Of a stretch of 64,000 bases of DNA, positions 1 through 7,293 are shown piece after piece. Made by a program: the position numbers and the translations under genes. Source of the stretch: a virus. Location of the stretch: the IMG/VR virus record IMGVR_UViG_3300032893_000004, positions 1-64,000 of that record; one strand, 5' to 3'. Under the pieces are notes generated by a model. It made no database searches. It was given only the letters and a program-made list of their open reading frames with translations, and had not been told where the DNA came from. Numbering within the stretch: the stretch's first letter is position 1; each line of letters starts with the position of its first letter.

Positions 1-4
1 TCCA

Positions 5-38
5 TACGTTTAAACGTACGGGGGGCGACCGGTCGCCC
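5..38. repeat. Two adjacent perfect palindromes at the left edge
   Basis: Positions 5-18 are a 14-bp perfect palindrome (TACGTTTAAACGTA). Positions 23-38 are a 16-bp perfect palindrome (GGGCGACCGGTCGCCC). They lie just upstream of the promoter of the first plus-strand operon, so they could be operators. The GC-rich one could also be the stem of a terminator, but no T-run follows it. The sequence shows the symmetry; the roles are inference. Confidence 0.5.
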
Positions 39-45
39 GTCTCAG

Positions 46-74
46 TTGCGTTCCCGACACCGCTGTGCTACGAT
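46..74 (+). promoter_or_regulatory. Sigma70-like promoter of the first plus-strand operon
   Basis: TTGCGT (46-51) and TACGAT (69-74) are separated by 17 bp. Transcription would start near 80-81, which is the ATG of the first gene, so the first cistron would be leaderless. The -35 is a weak match and the assignment is moderate. It is supported by the same arrangement at 21625 and 58108. Confidence 0.45.
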
Positions 75-79
75 TAGAC

Positions 80-361
80 ATGCTGTATGATTTCAAGCCG
101 AAAAAACCTAAGACCTTCCAACTCTTCCTGTCACCAGAGCAGATCGACATCGTGCTAGGATGGGTCGCCAAAGAAAAAGAGCAGGCGGATCTGTTTGGCC
201 AGACAGCCTCTCCCCGCGCCGGTCTAGTGGAAAACATTTACAAGAAGTTGATCAACATAAAGCACGCCGCCAAGCGCGCTGCGGACGGCGCAGCGAAGCT
301 GGCTCGCGGCGAATTCGACTCGAAACCAAACAAAGGGGAACAAAGTGGCACTTCTGTTTAA
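80..361 (+). CDS. Hypothetical phage protein (93 aa)
   Basis: Small charged protein, lysine-rich, with an N-terminal FKPKKPKTF stretch and helical character; no family recognised. The frame is open from a GTG at 65, but I chose the ATG at 80: no ribosome binding site precedes the GTG, and the ATG sits where the 46-74 promoter should start its transcript. The 3' end overlaps the next gene by 17 nt, marking the start of a tightly coupled operon. Confidence 0.7.
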   Translation: MLYDFKPKKPKTFQLFLSPEQIDIVLGWVAKEKEQADLFGQTASPRAGLVENIYKKLINIKHAAKRAADGAAKLARGEFDSKPNKGEQSGTSV

Positions 362-635
362 GTTACCTTGGGGTAAAGTCTGCACGGAAGAAGTTCGTCA
401 GCACGACGAAAAAGGCAAGATCGTGGTTGCCACGGTCCCGTACTTCAAAGGTGATCCGGACAAATACGTCGACGCCTTGATGGCCCAGCACCACAACCCG
501 ACCAACTGTCTCCTATTGGTACTGACATGCGTTCAAGGGTCGGCGACGCCGGACCCGTTCTGGAACCACTGCAAAGCCATCCTCGAAAAGAAGATCAAGC
601 TGGAAGCGCTTGAAAAGGCTGGAAAAGCATCATGA
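345..635 (+). CDS. Hypothetical phage protein (96 aa)
   Basis: GTG start preceded by AAAGGGGAAC, a usable ribosome binding site inside the previous gene. The product is a mixed alpha/beta basic protein (MALLFKLPWGK start) ending in a lysine-rich helix. I recognise no domain. Its stop overlaps the next start by 4 nt (ATGA), so it is translationally coupled. Confidence 0.7.
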   Translation: MALLFKLPWGKVCTEEVRQHDEKGKIVVATVPYFKGDPDKYVDALMAQHHNPTNCLLLVLTCVQGSATPDPFWNHCKAILEKKIKLEALEKAGKAS

Positions 636-877
636 GCCGAGAGATTCTGAGCATCCGCATCGTTCCTATCAGGACGGGGACGGCACTGACGCTCGCCTTC
701 TTCGCCGCTAAGATCTTCGGATACATCACCTGGAGCTGGTGGTGGGTCTTCGCGCCCATCTGGCTACCGTCTGCAGTTTTGCTGAGCGCTTTGGCAGTAT
801 TTGCGCTGTCCGCATCGGTGTTTTTGGCGACCGTTTTCCTGTGGGAGCTGGCTTCGTACAGAAAGTGGAGAAAATGA
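632..877 (+). CDS. Small two-helix membrane protein (81 aa)
   Basis: Two hydrophobic segments are visible, residues about 17-32 and 42-72, separated by a tryptophan-rich turn (WSWWWVFAPIWLP), with a basic C-terminus (YRKWRK). Small phage proteins with this WWW-x-P-x-W-x-P turn are common and are sometimes labelled transmembrane fragile-X-F-like; that label carries no function. Probably in the inner membrane. Coupled to both neighbours by 4-nt overlaps. Confidence 0.75.
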   Translation: MSREILSIRIVPIRTGTALTLAFFAAKIFGYITWSWWWVFAPIWLPSAVLLSALAVFALSASVFLATVFLWELASYRKWRK

Positions 878-1089
878 GCAAGAAACAATATTCCATCGAA
901 CAGATCGTCAAGTCCCTTGAGCATCTCAAGAAGCAGCGAGCGCTAGCTGTAACGGTGAAGGTCGACGAGATGAATCGCCTCATCTTTGGCTACTACGACT
1001 CCGGTCTCCAGAGGGAAACGACCGTAACTGTCTTCTCGAACGATGTCACGAAGACGCCGGAAGTCAACGAGACTAAGAACCTGGAGTAA
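874..1089 (+). CDS. Hypothetical phage protein (71 aa)
   Basis: The open frame extends further upstream, but the ATG at 874 overlaps the previous stop as ATGA and follows GTGGAG, so I took it as the start. The N-terminal half is a lysine-rich helix (SIEQIVKSLEHLKKQ), followed by a short beta-rich segment. No known family. Confidence 0.7.
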   Translation: MSKKQYSIEQIVKSLEHLKKQRALAVTVKVDEMNRLIFGYYDSGLQRETTVTVFSNDVTKTPEVNETKNLE

Positions 1090-1091
1090 AC

Positions 1092-1457
1092 ATGAAGAAA
1101 CTGTACAAAGTCACCAAGATCTTCGACAAGAAAACTTCGAAGGTGGTCTACGATACTCGAATGTGCGGGCAGCCGGCCTTCGCGTTCGTACCTAACCTGC
1201 GTACCCAGCGTATTCTGAGAACCGGCACGAAGGCCGAGATCGAGAAGTATGCCGCAGACACGCCGTTCGATGAGACGTGGCTCGCGCAGGATACGCTCGA
1301 ACCGGTGATCGGATTCCCCATGTACTTCTCTTCGGTGAAGTTCGACGCCGGATTCTACCGGTCTAGCAAGGTGTATGAAGTGGCCGCCAACTGGAACAAG
1401 ACTAGATTCGTTGTCCAGACGGAAATGTCGGTCCTGTACATCGAGGAGGATGTTTGA
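1092..1457 (+). CDS. Hypothetical phage protein (121 aa)
   Basis: Begins MKKLYKVTKIFDKKTSKVV; beta-strand-like pattern with several aromatic residues and no membrane segment or metal motif. ATG start three bases after the previous stop, with CTGGAG upstream. It overlaps the next gene by 4 nt. Function unknown. Confidence 0.7.
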   Translation: MKKLYKVTKIFDKKTSKVVYDTRMCGQPAFAFVPNLRTQRILRTGTKAEIEKYAADTPFDETWLAQDTLEPVIGFPMYFSSVKFDAGFYRSSKVYEVAANWNKTRFVVQTEMSVLYIEEDV

Positions 1458-1762
1458 GCATTCCGTGGTCAGAAATTGAATTCGGCGCACAGTCCAAGTA
1501 CATGCGACGTACCATGAAGGCGCTCCGTTGGCTCGCGTCCGGAGCGCAACTTACGTTCCCGGCCAGGACGATCGCTCTGACGACTACAGAGCACGGCGGC
1601 CCGTACTTCGTATTCAAGGCAACTCTCAATCCTGGACCGACGCAGGAATTCGTTGCCTTAGGTGCCGACCCAGACCTCAATATTTTGTTCAGTATGATCA
1701 AAGAAACGACCGACGACGTGTGGGAAAAACTCGAATCAGAGGTGGAGAAGTATGGCTACTGA
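1454..1762 (+). CDS. Hypothetical phage protein (102 aa), TTG start
   Basis: The start is TTG within TTTGAGC, overlapping the previous stop; GAGGAGG immediately upstream is a strong ribosome binding site that fixes this start. The product is soluble, with an acidic C-terminal helix (TTDDVWEKLESEVEKYGY). No family recognised. It overlaps the next gene by 11 nt. Confidence 0.7.
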   Translation: MSIPWSEIEFGAQSKYMRRTMKALRWLASGAQLTFPARTIALTTTEHGGPYFVFKATLNPGPTQEFVALGADPDLNILFSMIKETTDDVWEKLESEVEKYGY

Positions 1763-2015
1763 GCAAGAGCTGATAGACGAGGTCATGGACTGTTTCGAGT
1801 TCGAACGGGTTCACAAGACTATGGTGGCTCTCGATTGGAAATGGTCTATCGTCGACGGCGTTCCGCAGCTGCACGAGATCAAGAAGGCTGCGCGCAAGCA
1901 TCTTCGGAATGCCTTAGAAGAAGGCATGTCGTGGTCCGGCGGATTCCGAGCTACCTACAAAGACGACGTCCTAGAATTGCTGTTCGTAGTAGAGGACTGG
2001 GACACCTCGAGGTGA
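1752..2015 (+). CDS. Hypothetical phage protein (87 aa)
   Basis: ATG preceded by GAGGTGGAG. The sequence suggests an N-terminal helix (EQELIDEVMDCFEF), a central basic helix (KKAARKHLRNALEEG) and beta strands at the C-terminus. Not assigned to any family. Overlaps the next start as GTGA. Confidence 0.7.
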   Translation: MATEQELIDEVMDCFEFERVHKTMVALDWKWSIVDGVPQLHEIKKAARKHLRNALEEGMSWSGGFRATYKDDVLELLFVVEDWDTSR

Positions 2016-2314
2016 AGCATCTCCCCGACAAAACCGGATTCTGGGAGCCTATCGAGCTGCAGCAGCTGGTAGACGACACAAGAGAACATCCGCCGAAAGA
2101 CGAGAAATATCGATACTGGGCCGAATGTCGTTTAGCAGAACTATGCGTTGTGATAGAGCGATTGATGCCTTTCGGATCTATCCAGATTGAACGGCCGCAG
2201 CCAGCAGTGATGTGGGCTCTCGTGTACCGCGAAAACGGCAAGCGTAAAGTCTCCATCTCGTTCGACGGTCCGCCATCAGATGCGTACGTAAAACTGATCA
2301 AGGAGGAGTTATGA
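2012..2314 (+). CDS. Hypothetical phage protein (100 aa), GTG start
   Basis: The reading frame is open for 177 nt upstream, but that part overlaps the preceding gene almost completely. The GTG at 2012 overlaps the previous stop by 4 nt, the arrangement used throughout this operon. The protein has an acidic N-terminal half and a beta-rich C-terminus (KRKVSISFDGPP). Unknown function. Confidence 0.65.
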   Translation: MKHLPDKTGFWEPIELQQLVDDTREHPPKDEKYRYWAECRLAELCVVIERLMPFGSIQIERPQPAVMWALVYRENGKRKVSISFDGPPSDAYVKLIKEEL

Positions 2315-2568
2315 TCGATACGATCAACTCGGCATTCGAAGGATTCGCAGCGTTCGCTGTTGCAAACCACTGTCGCGTCATACTGAAGCACAAAGAAGTC
2401 AAGGGTACGAGTATCCTGTCGACCGCCTTCTTCACAGCGTGGGGCTTCTGGAACATGTACTACTATCCCGTTCTGGGACAGATGTTCAGCTTCTGGGCTG
2501 GATGCGCTGTATGCGCCGTCAACGCGACGTATGTCTATTTACTTTACAAGTACCGGCCTAAGCGGTAG
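2311..2568 (+). CDS. Conserved small phage membrane protein (85 aa)
   Basis: Three hydrophobic segments separated by HCRVILKHKEVKG and the motif FFTAWGFWNMYYYP. I recognise this layout (basic loop, AFFTxWGFWNxYYYP, third helix, short basic tail) as a widespread phage membrane protein of unknown function. ATG with AAGGAGGAG upstream. Likely in the host inner membrane; any role in altering transport or lysis timing would be speculation. Confidence 0.8.
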   Translation: MIDTINSAFEGFAAFAVANHCRVILKHKEVKGTSILSTAFFTAWGFWNMYYYPVLGQMFSFWAGCAVCAVNATYVYLLYKYRPKR

Positions 2569-2597
2569 ACTATCCTAACCCAAAGTTGGAGGAAACG

Positions 2598-2786
2598 ATG
2601 AAGACTTTGAGCCCGCACAATAACCTGAGAATGTTCCGCCGCAAGCGCGTGATCGAACGTCTGGAGAAGACTCTCAAATTCTCAGATAAAAAGCTAGCAG
2701 CCATGTCGACTTCTGGGGCGACTGGTTCGGACCAGCGTAAAAGAATCATCGCCGAATTGGAAACTCTCAAGAAGCGCGTTATATGA
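2598..2786 (+). CDS. Hypothetical basic phage protein (62 aa)
   Basis: The frame opens at a TTG (2586), but that codon lies within the ribosome binding site TTGGAGGAAACG; the ATG at 2598 is correctly spaced from GGAGG. The product is a lysine/arginine-rich helical protein ending in a leucine-rich heptad-like helix (RIIAELETLKKRVI). No family assigned. Confidence 0.7.
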   Translation: MKTLSPHNNLRMFRRKRVIERLEKTLKFSDKKLAAMSTSGATGSDQRKRIIAELETLKKRVI

Positions 2787-3028
2787 AGAAATCTCTGTTT
2801 AACGAAAAAGACGAAACGTTCACCGACGCGGCCACAGAGCTGGACTCCCGTGCCTCCGAAACTCTGACACCTCTGTTCAACGAATTCCTGATGCGCGGGT
2901 ACCCTGCTCGCGAGATCGAAAACGTCCTAGGCGAGCTGGTCATGGAGATCAGCTTGGAAGCGCGCCTGAACAAGCGCGACCCGCTCGAAGGAGAAGGGCC
3001 GGCAGGCTTCGGAAAGAAGGCGCCTTGA
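2783..3028 (+). CDS. Hypothetical phage protein (81 aa)
   Basis: Mostly helical, with an acidic first half and a proline/glycine-rich tail (DPLEGEGPAGFGKKAP). Starts in an ATGA overlap with the previous stop. No known domain. Confidence 0.65.
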   Translation: MKKSLFNEKDETFTDAATELDSRASETLTPLFNEFLMRGYPAREIENVLGELVMEISLEARLNKRDPLEGEGPAGFGKKAP

Positions 3029-3237
3029 CCGAGGTGATGGTGGTTTCGCCGTTCGAAGCGTTCATCTATTTGCCGATAGCAAATAAGTCGGTAAGGCTGA
3101 CCTGCGACACCGGAATGGTTCACGTACTCATAGAAGGATTCCTGAGCCCTCTCGGACCGGACATCGGCCCGCCCATCAATTTTAAATTGCTCGACATGGA
3201 TTACTCTGATACAGTGATTCTGACCGACGTGGCATAG
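3025..3237 (+). CDS. Hypothetical phage protein (70 aa), TTG start
   Basis: Starts at a TTG that overlaps the preceding stop (TTGA). The composition is beta-strand-rich and acidic towards the end. No family recognised. The next gene follows 8 nt after the stop with its own GGAGGT. Confidence 0.6.
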   Translation: MTEVMVVSPFEAFIYLPIANKSVRLTCDTGMVHVLIEGFLSPLGPDIGPPINFKLLDMDYSDTVILTDVA

Positions 3238-3245
3238 GAGGTCAG

Positions 3246-3629
3246 ATGCTCAGAATCACAGTCGAGCTGGTTCCTTTCGGGGACGAAAGTCAAGCTCGTA
3301 AGCTAGTAGAGATGCTGATCGCCAACGACGGAAACGGAAACGGGGACGGTACACACTGCGACTACGAAGGTTGGATCTCTTCCGACACGTGGACGAAGGA
3401 CGGTCCTAGATACGGCAAGGTTACTGAGCACGACCGTAGGCAGTCGGTGTGGACCTTGATCGCCAAGATGAGCGAAGCGTGCCTTCCTAGATTCACGCCT
3501 AGCCGGTCGTCTGATTCTTTGGCCGAACGCCTTCGGCGCCGCTTGTCAGAATTCGCGGAGACAGTCTCCCAAGATCTTAAGACGGAAACGGAACGTCCCA
3601 AAGGGCGTCGGACGCCACCGCGAAGATGA
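3246..3629 (+). CDS. Hypothetical phage protein (127 aa)
   Basis: ATG after AGGAGGTCAG. Notable features are a low-complexity NDGNGNGDGTHCD stretch near residue 30 and a strongly basic C-terminus (RPKGRRTPPRR) after an arginine-rich helix. The second half could bind nucleic acid, but no fold is identifiable. Overlaps the metzincin-like lipoprotein gene by 4 nt. Confidence 0.65.
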   Translation: MLRITVELVPFGDESQARKLVEMLIANDGNGNGDGTHCDYEGWISSDTWTKDGPRYGKVTEHDRRQSVWTLIAKMSEACLPRFTPSRSSDSLAERLRRRLSEFAETVSQDLKTETERPKGRRTPPRR

Positions 3630-4180
3630 GATGGATTTTACTTCCCCTACTTCTCGCGGCGTGCACTACGCCTAACGTCAAGCCGTACGGGCCAGCTGAA
3701 CCGACGCTTCAAGATCACGTGCGTTACTTCGAGGCTTTGTACGAGACGAACGTGATTATTCCGGTAACTGCAGAGATCATGGACATACACTTCCTCGGAA
3801 CGGCCGAGGAGTGCGACACGAAGGGTATCAGGATCAGCTATATTCTGTACAAGTATGGTCCAGTTGACACTGTCGAGGAAGTGGTCTTTCACGAACTTGG
3901 ACACTGCTTCTTCGGCCGCCGGCACGTCAAGCCGACGTACTTCAAGAATGGGCCCATGAAGGGGTGTGTGACTTCGATCATGGCCTACAGTCACATGGCG
4001 GTTGACCATCAATGCTGGCAACTCTTCAAGCCGTATTATATCAAAGAACTGGCCACTCCGGGTCTATGCGAAAAAGACTTTGCTTACCACGGGAATTGTG
4101 ATAGACACTACAATGCGAATCCGAATTATTTTCCATCGCGGCCGCCTGTGATGCGGTTCACGTACGGAGGCAAGAAGTGA
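3626..4180 (+). CDS. Putative metzincin-like zinc metalloprotease lipoprotein (184 aa)
   Basis: Residues 1-13 are a short hydrophobic signal with lipobox LAAC (Cys13), so the protein should be exported and lipid-anchored. The zincin motif HELGH is at 89-93, with a further histidine at 100 (HExxH followed by H seven residues later) and a Met-turn-like SIM at 117-119. Together these resemble a metzincin active site, although the spacing to the third histidine is one residue longer than the classic HExxHxxGxxH. Six or more cysteines suggest disulfides, which fits a periplasmic location. A second gene of the same type lies at 23559. The substrate is unknown; host-envelope modification or superinfection exclusion are guesses. 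The catalytic assignment rests on motifs only. Confidence 0.7.
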   Translation: MRWILLPLLLAACTTPNVKPYGPAEPTLQDHVRYFEALYETNVIIPVTAEIMDIHFLGTAEECDTKGIRISYILYKYGPVDTVEEVVFHELGHCFFGRRHVKPTYFKNGPMKGCVTSIMAYSHMAVDHQCWQLFKPYYIKELATPGLCEKDFAYHGNCDRHYNANPNYFPSRPPVMRFTYGGKK

Positions 4181-4731
4181 AAGTTGAACTGAACATCGAT
4201 GCGTCGAATATTGGCGAAACGGTTATCGATCTTTTTAAGAATCTGAGCGAAGATCAAAAGCGAGATATTACGCTTGGAATCATCAAGAATTGGTTCGACA
4301 TGCCATACGGAGCCGAACGAGAGTTGAAAGAACAGCAGGCTATAGCCGAATACCGCAGAAAGAATCCAAGTCAAGCGGACGCTCCTGATTATAGGATCAA
4401 AGATAACTGGGAGATCAAATCAATCATGGGGAAATTTCGTGGTGCCCGCGAACAGTTTCTCTTCGAAGCCAACAAGCAAGTCGTGGAGCTTGTCAAAGCC
4501 GGGGTAACAGAACGACTGAAAGTTGATCCGGAAATCCAGAAGATGGTCGATTCAGTTACAGAAGAGGTCAAAAAGGATTTTCCGAAATTTGTACACGATG
4601 CCATGATCGCTTGGTTCTGCGGCAACATGCACGCAATGGCTGGCGGTATCAGCCAAGCTTTGATGCAATCCAGAGACGCCGAGAATATCAGCAAGAGCGT
4701 GTACGAACGTATAACTGGTCAACAATATTAA
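4177..4731 (+). CDS. Hypothetical phage protein (184 aa), GTG start
   Basis: GTG start overlapping the previous stop, with ACGGAGGCAAGAA upstream. Almost wholly helical and highly charged, with an NLSEDQKRDITLGIIKNW segment and a C-terminal helix containing the only hydrophobic patch (MIAWFCGNMHAMAGG). No domain recognised. It reads as a cytoplasmic protein, unlike its exported neighbour. Confidence 0.65.
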   Translation: MKVELNIDASNIGETVIDLFKNLSEDQKRDITLGIIKNWFDMPYGAERELKEQQAIAEYRRKNPSQADAPDYRIKDNWEIKSIMGKFRGAREQFLFEANKQVVELVKAGVTERLKVDPEIQKMVDSVTEEVKKDFPKFVHDAMIAWFCGNMHAMAGGISQALMQSRDAENISKSVYERITGQQY

Positions 4732-4741
4732 GGAGGTTTTT

Positions 4742-5119
4742 ATGCCGAAGAAGACAAACAAACCGGCGGCTAAGGCCGTCACCGAATTGCCTGTAGAGCA
4801 GGCTGCCCAACCGACTCCGGCGCCAGCCGAAAAAGCGCAGCCGACTGTCGCGGAAACGATCGTAGCCCTTCAGGAAAAAGGTCTGGCGGCTCCAGCCGAG
4901 TGGATCCGATTCACCGAAGGCACGTTCCGACTGCTTCCTGGCGGCGTGGTGCGCTTCCTTCACAAGGAGCCGAAAGCCGAGAAGCCGCTGCTGCGCGAGG
5001 GAAAGATCAAGGAACTGTTCGGCAAGAACTATATGACCTTCGTGAAGGTCACAGATCTCGCGGACGGCACCGAACGAGACGTGATGCTTCAGTCCATCGT
5101 CGAAGTGCAGCGTGTCTAA
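4742..5119 (+). CDS. Hypothetical protein with Ala/Pro-rich N-terminus (125 aa)
   Basis: ATG after AAGGAGGTTTTT. Residues 1-40 are a basic, alanine/proline-rich, probably disordered segment (PKKTNKPAAKAV). The rest is a compact alpha/beta domain with RFTEGTFRLLPGGVVRF. The tail-plus-domain layout is common in phage nucleoprotein or structural proteins, but nothing here assigns a function. Confidence 0.65.
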   Translation: MPKKTNKPAAKAVTELPVEQAAQPTPAPAEKAQPTVAETIVALQEKGLAAPAEWIRFTEGTFRLLPGGVVRFLHKEPKAEKPLLREGKIKELFGKNYMTFVKVTDLADGTERDVMLQSIVEVQRV

Positions 5120-5387
5120 CGAGCTTAAGCTTCCGAAACTCGATCCAGGGACGCGCCCAGATCGGAAGCATCTCTACGATGAGGTCAATCTATCTTTCAT
5201 ATCGAGCGAAGAAGATCAATCGATAGGCACAGCCATGCTTCTGAAACCAGACGTGCGTTCCAACTGGGAGCTTCATCTCACCGCCTCCGAACTGGACGCG
5301 TTCAAGGGTCTGGAAGTAGTCGTACAACTTCAAATCAACTTAGCGGTCGATCCGTTCGAAGCGCTGTGGAAAATAATCGGCGGATAA
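5112..5387 (+). CDS. Hypothetical phage protein (91 aa), GTG start
   Basis: Starts at a GTG overlapping the previous gene by 8 nt; AGTGCAGCG upstream is only a weak ribosome binding site, so coupling probably drives initiation. Beta-strand-rich, acidic, no metal or membrane motif. It is the last gene before the promoter of the lipoprotein gene. Confidence 0.6.
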   Translation: MSNELKLPKLDPGTRPDRKHLYDEVNLSFISSEEDQSIGTAMLLKPDVRSNWELHLTASELDAFKGLEVVVQLQINLAVDPFEALWKIIGG

Positions 5388-5408
5388 CGTCGTATCATAT
5401 CGAGACTA

Positions 5409-5438
5409 TTGACATTCTAGCGACTCTCGTGCTATATT
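5409..5438 (+). promoter_or_regulatory. Sigma70-like promoter of the PA14 lipoprotein gene
   Basis: TTGACA (5409-5414) and TATATT (5433-5438) with an 18-bp spacer. This is one of the best sigma70-type matches in the window. It gives a leader of about 28 nt before the ATG at 5473, which contains AAAGGGGAG. Having its own host-type promoter suggests the gene can be expressed independently of the upstream operon. Confidence 0.7.
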
Positions 5439-5472
5439 GTGATCTCATAATCACCCTTGAAAGGGGAGTCAT

Positions 5473-6156
5473 ATGAAGCGATACTTTAGTCTGATTATCA
5501 TTTCGGTCGCGCTCGCAGCGTGCCAGAACTTCACGGGCGATCAAGGTCCGGTCGGTCCAGCTGGTCCGCAAGGCCCTTCGGCTCCAAGTCCGGCGCCGAC
5601 AGCCATCCAGCAGATCGTCGATTCCGAGAACTCGTATCGAGCAACACAAGGCGAAGCTCCTCTGACGCCAGGCTTATCCTGTCAAGTGGTCGCAATCGCC
5701 TCCGGCACGTACCTCTCGTCGGCTTCACCCGGATACACAGCGGCAGAGGCTATCGTGACGACCGGTACCACCTACTCGTACCTACTGTCGACGTCGATCG
5801 ACCAAGCGAACGTCGCCGGCACGGCCGGGAACAGTCTCATCGATCCTGGAATCGCGTCGATGTTCCTGACGAACAATTATCGGATCATCTGCACCGGAGT
5901 CCTCGTGGTCACGGAAGACGGGTGGCATAGCTTCTCGACTTCGTCCGACGACGGATCTCTCCTCTACATCGACGGAGCGCTGGTCGTCGACAATGATGGT
6001 GCCCACGGCGTTCAAACCGTGACAGGAACAAAGTCTCTGCAAAGTTCCTTAACTCACACGTTTCAGCTCGACTACGCTCAGAGCGCGGGCGGCAACATCG
6101 CGATGATCTTGGAGATGGACGGTTCAGTTCTTCCGGCCGCCAACCTGTATCACTAG
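5473..6156 (+). CDS. Lipoprotein with collagen-like segment and PA14-like domain (227 aa)
   Basis: Signal peptide with lipobox LAAC (Cys17). Next comes a short collagen-like Gly-X-Y run (residues 22-36, GDQGPVGPAGPQGP), then a proline-rich linker. Residues about 140-220 resemble a PA14 domain: DGWHSFSTSSDDGSLLYIDG followed by VVDNDGAHG, matching the family's DDGSxLYIDG core. PA14 domains bind glycans or proteins at surfaces, so an outer-membrane or surface-anchored binding role in the infected host is reasonable. Two cysteines (70 and 140) may pair. The dedicated sigma70-like promoter makes it look like a moron, a cargo gene changing host-surface properties. The segment between 45 and 135 is not recognised. 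Confidence 0.75.
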   Translation: MKRYFSLIIISVALAACQNFTGDQGPVGPAGPQGPSAPSPAPTAIQQIVDSENSYRATQGEAPLTPGLSCQVVAIASGTYLSSASPGYTAAEAIVTTGTTYSYLLSTSIDQANVAGTAGNSLIDPGIASMFLTNNYRIICTGVLVVTEDGWHSFSTSSDDGSLLYIDGALVVDNDGAHGVQTVTGTKSLQSSLTHTFQLDYAQSAGGNIAMILEMDGSVLPAANLYH

Positions 6157-6243
6157 ATGGTTCTCATGATCTATGCGGGCAGCCTGATGTTCTTCGGGCT
6201 GCTCGTTTGGTTAGCGAGCGACGATTCCGGAAGTGCCTTGTAA
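6157..6243 (+). CDS. Possible 28-residue single-helix membrane peptide
   Basis: An ATG directly abuts the stop of the lipoprotein gene and opens a 28-codon frame with one hydrophobic segment (LMIYAGSLMFFGLLVWLA). No ribosome binding site is visible, so expression would depend on re-initiation. The same bases contain the inverted repeat GCAGCC/GGCTGC followed by a T-rich stretch, so this could instead be a weak terminator at the end of the plus-strand operon. Confidence 0.35.
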   Translation: MVLMIYAGSLMFFGLLVWLASDDSGSAL

Positions 6244-6246
6244 CTA

Positions 6247-6726
6247 TCAGCAAGCATCCCAGGAAGACACGAACATATCCTTGTGATAGTAGATTTCGTC
6301 GTACCTTTCGGCGTGAATCAATGCTCGATCGCGACGTCTCCGCTCTCGATGATCTCGTGTTTTCAAGTAGCGCCGGCACTTGCACCAGGTACGGTGCTTC
6401 GACTGGTCCCTCGCGAAGCCCTTGCGCTCGCGCCAATCCTCGCGTGCCTGCTCTGCATCGTCTGTTTCTTTTTTAGCATAGCCAGACTGCACGAAGCGGC
6501 TCTCGCCCGATGTTGATATGTCCCACGGGCGGAGATACGGTTTCTGGGTACCACAGCGGCCGCGTCGACGGTTGCGTCTGAGTGGACGAAGATGAGGGTA
6601 GAGATAGCCGATCTCTTCGGCGACGGATATGTACCGCTGCCACGGTCGCGGACGTAGCATCCAATAGGTCTGTTGCTCCCACCAGTGACGGTACGACTCT
6701 CGCGCATCTGGTAAAATATATGACAT
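6247..6726 (-). CDS. Arginine-rich hypothetical protein (159 aa)
   Basis: ATG with AGGAGGCATTTC upstream and the CCTAATCT late-type motif 63 nt before it. The protein is extremely rich in arginine, tyrosine and tryptophan, with RRNRRRGRC, CKCRRYLKTRDHRERRRRDRA and paired cysteines. It probably binds nucleic acid or a virion surface. Other frames are open here, but only this one has a ribosome binding site. It converges on the plus-strand operon and is the last gene of its late unit. No family recognised. Confidence 0.65.
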   Translation of the reverse strand: MSYILPDARESYRHWWEQQTYWMLRPRPWQRYISVAEEIGYLYPHLRPLRRNRRRGRCGTQKPYLRPWDISTSGESRFVQSGYAKKETDDAEQAREDWRERKGFARDQSKHRTWCKCRRYLKTRDHRERRRRDRALIHAERYDEIYYHKDMFVSSWDAC

Positions 6727-6788
6727 GAAATGCCTCCTGTTAAGGTCACATAATCACTGTCATATAGCCTCCCGTGGTTAGCAGTGGG

Positions 6789-6796
6789 AGATTAGG
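6789..6796 (-). promoter_or_regulatory. CCTAATCT late-type promoter element
   Basis: On the minus strand this reads CCTAATCT, upstream of the arginine-rich gene (6726). The leader between it and that gene also holds GGGAGG and a five-codon frame (ATG to TGA), then AGGAGG before the real start. No -35 hexamer is conserved among the copies of this motif. Confidence 0.6.
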
Positions 6797-6804
6797 CTTT
6801 CATT

Positions 6805-7293
6805 TTAGACGGCGCCGCAGGGTGTCTTCTTGGCTTCCAACATCTTGATGGCTTGATCGATCTGGGCGGCTTCTACCTGCTCGGACAGAGGTAGACCGAT
6901 GAAGCAGATGCCGCCGGCATCGGTGACCGTATCTCGGAGAGATTCCATCTTGTCGGCCCAGATATCGTCGCTGTGAAGGAACAGAACCTTGTCGCGCAGG
7001 TCGAGAGCTTGGACGGACCCACGAGTGATGAAGTTGCTCTCGTCGATGATGTTTATCCTGCCGGCAGCGGTTGCTACTGATTGAACCTGAGCCTTACCTG
7101 TCAGATTCGGCTCGGACGGCTTCAAGGTTTCGGAATAATACTCCAAGCTGTCCTTCGTCAGAACGATGGCGATAGGACATACCTTGCCGGCGTACAGGAA
7201 GGCCAGCGCCAAGTTTTCGATCGCTTCTTGGACGGACATGATCCGGGAACCATATTCTTCGAACAGATTGTCTAAATCATTTTTCTGATTCAT
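6805..7293 (-). CDS. Hypothetical phage protein (162 aa)
   Basis: The start is the ATG after GGAGGTTGCGA; a TTG two codons upstream is poorly spaced. Begins MNQKNDLDNLFEEYG; predominantly alpha/beta, with a glycine-containing strand-turn segment (DAGGICFIGLPLSEQ). No catalytic motif is clear. It overlaps the preceding gene by 17 nt, so the two are co-transcribed. Confidence 0.65.
   Translation of the reverse strand: MNQKNDLDNLFEEYGSRIMSVQEAIENLALAFLYAGKVCPIAIVLTKDSLEYYSETLKPSEPNLTGKAQVQSVATAAGRINIIDESNFITRGSVQALDLRDKVLFLHSDDIWADKMESLRDTVTDAGGICFIGLPLSEQVEAAQIDQAIKMLEAKKTPCGAV

Noticed and set aside
2572-2580. Plus-strand CCTAACCC as a ninth late promoter copy
   Set aside because: It differs at two of eight bases and lies on the other strand in an early-type operon.
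6751-6800. Plus-strand terminator (CTCCC/GGGAG then T-rich)
   Set aside because: The stem is weak, the T-run is interrupted, and the bases are better explained by the CCTAATCT element and the leader of the arginine-rich gene.
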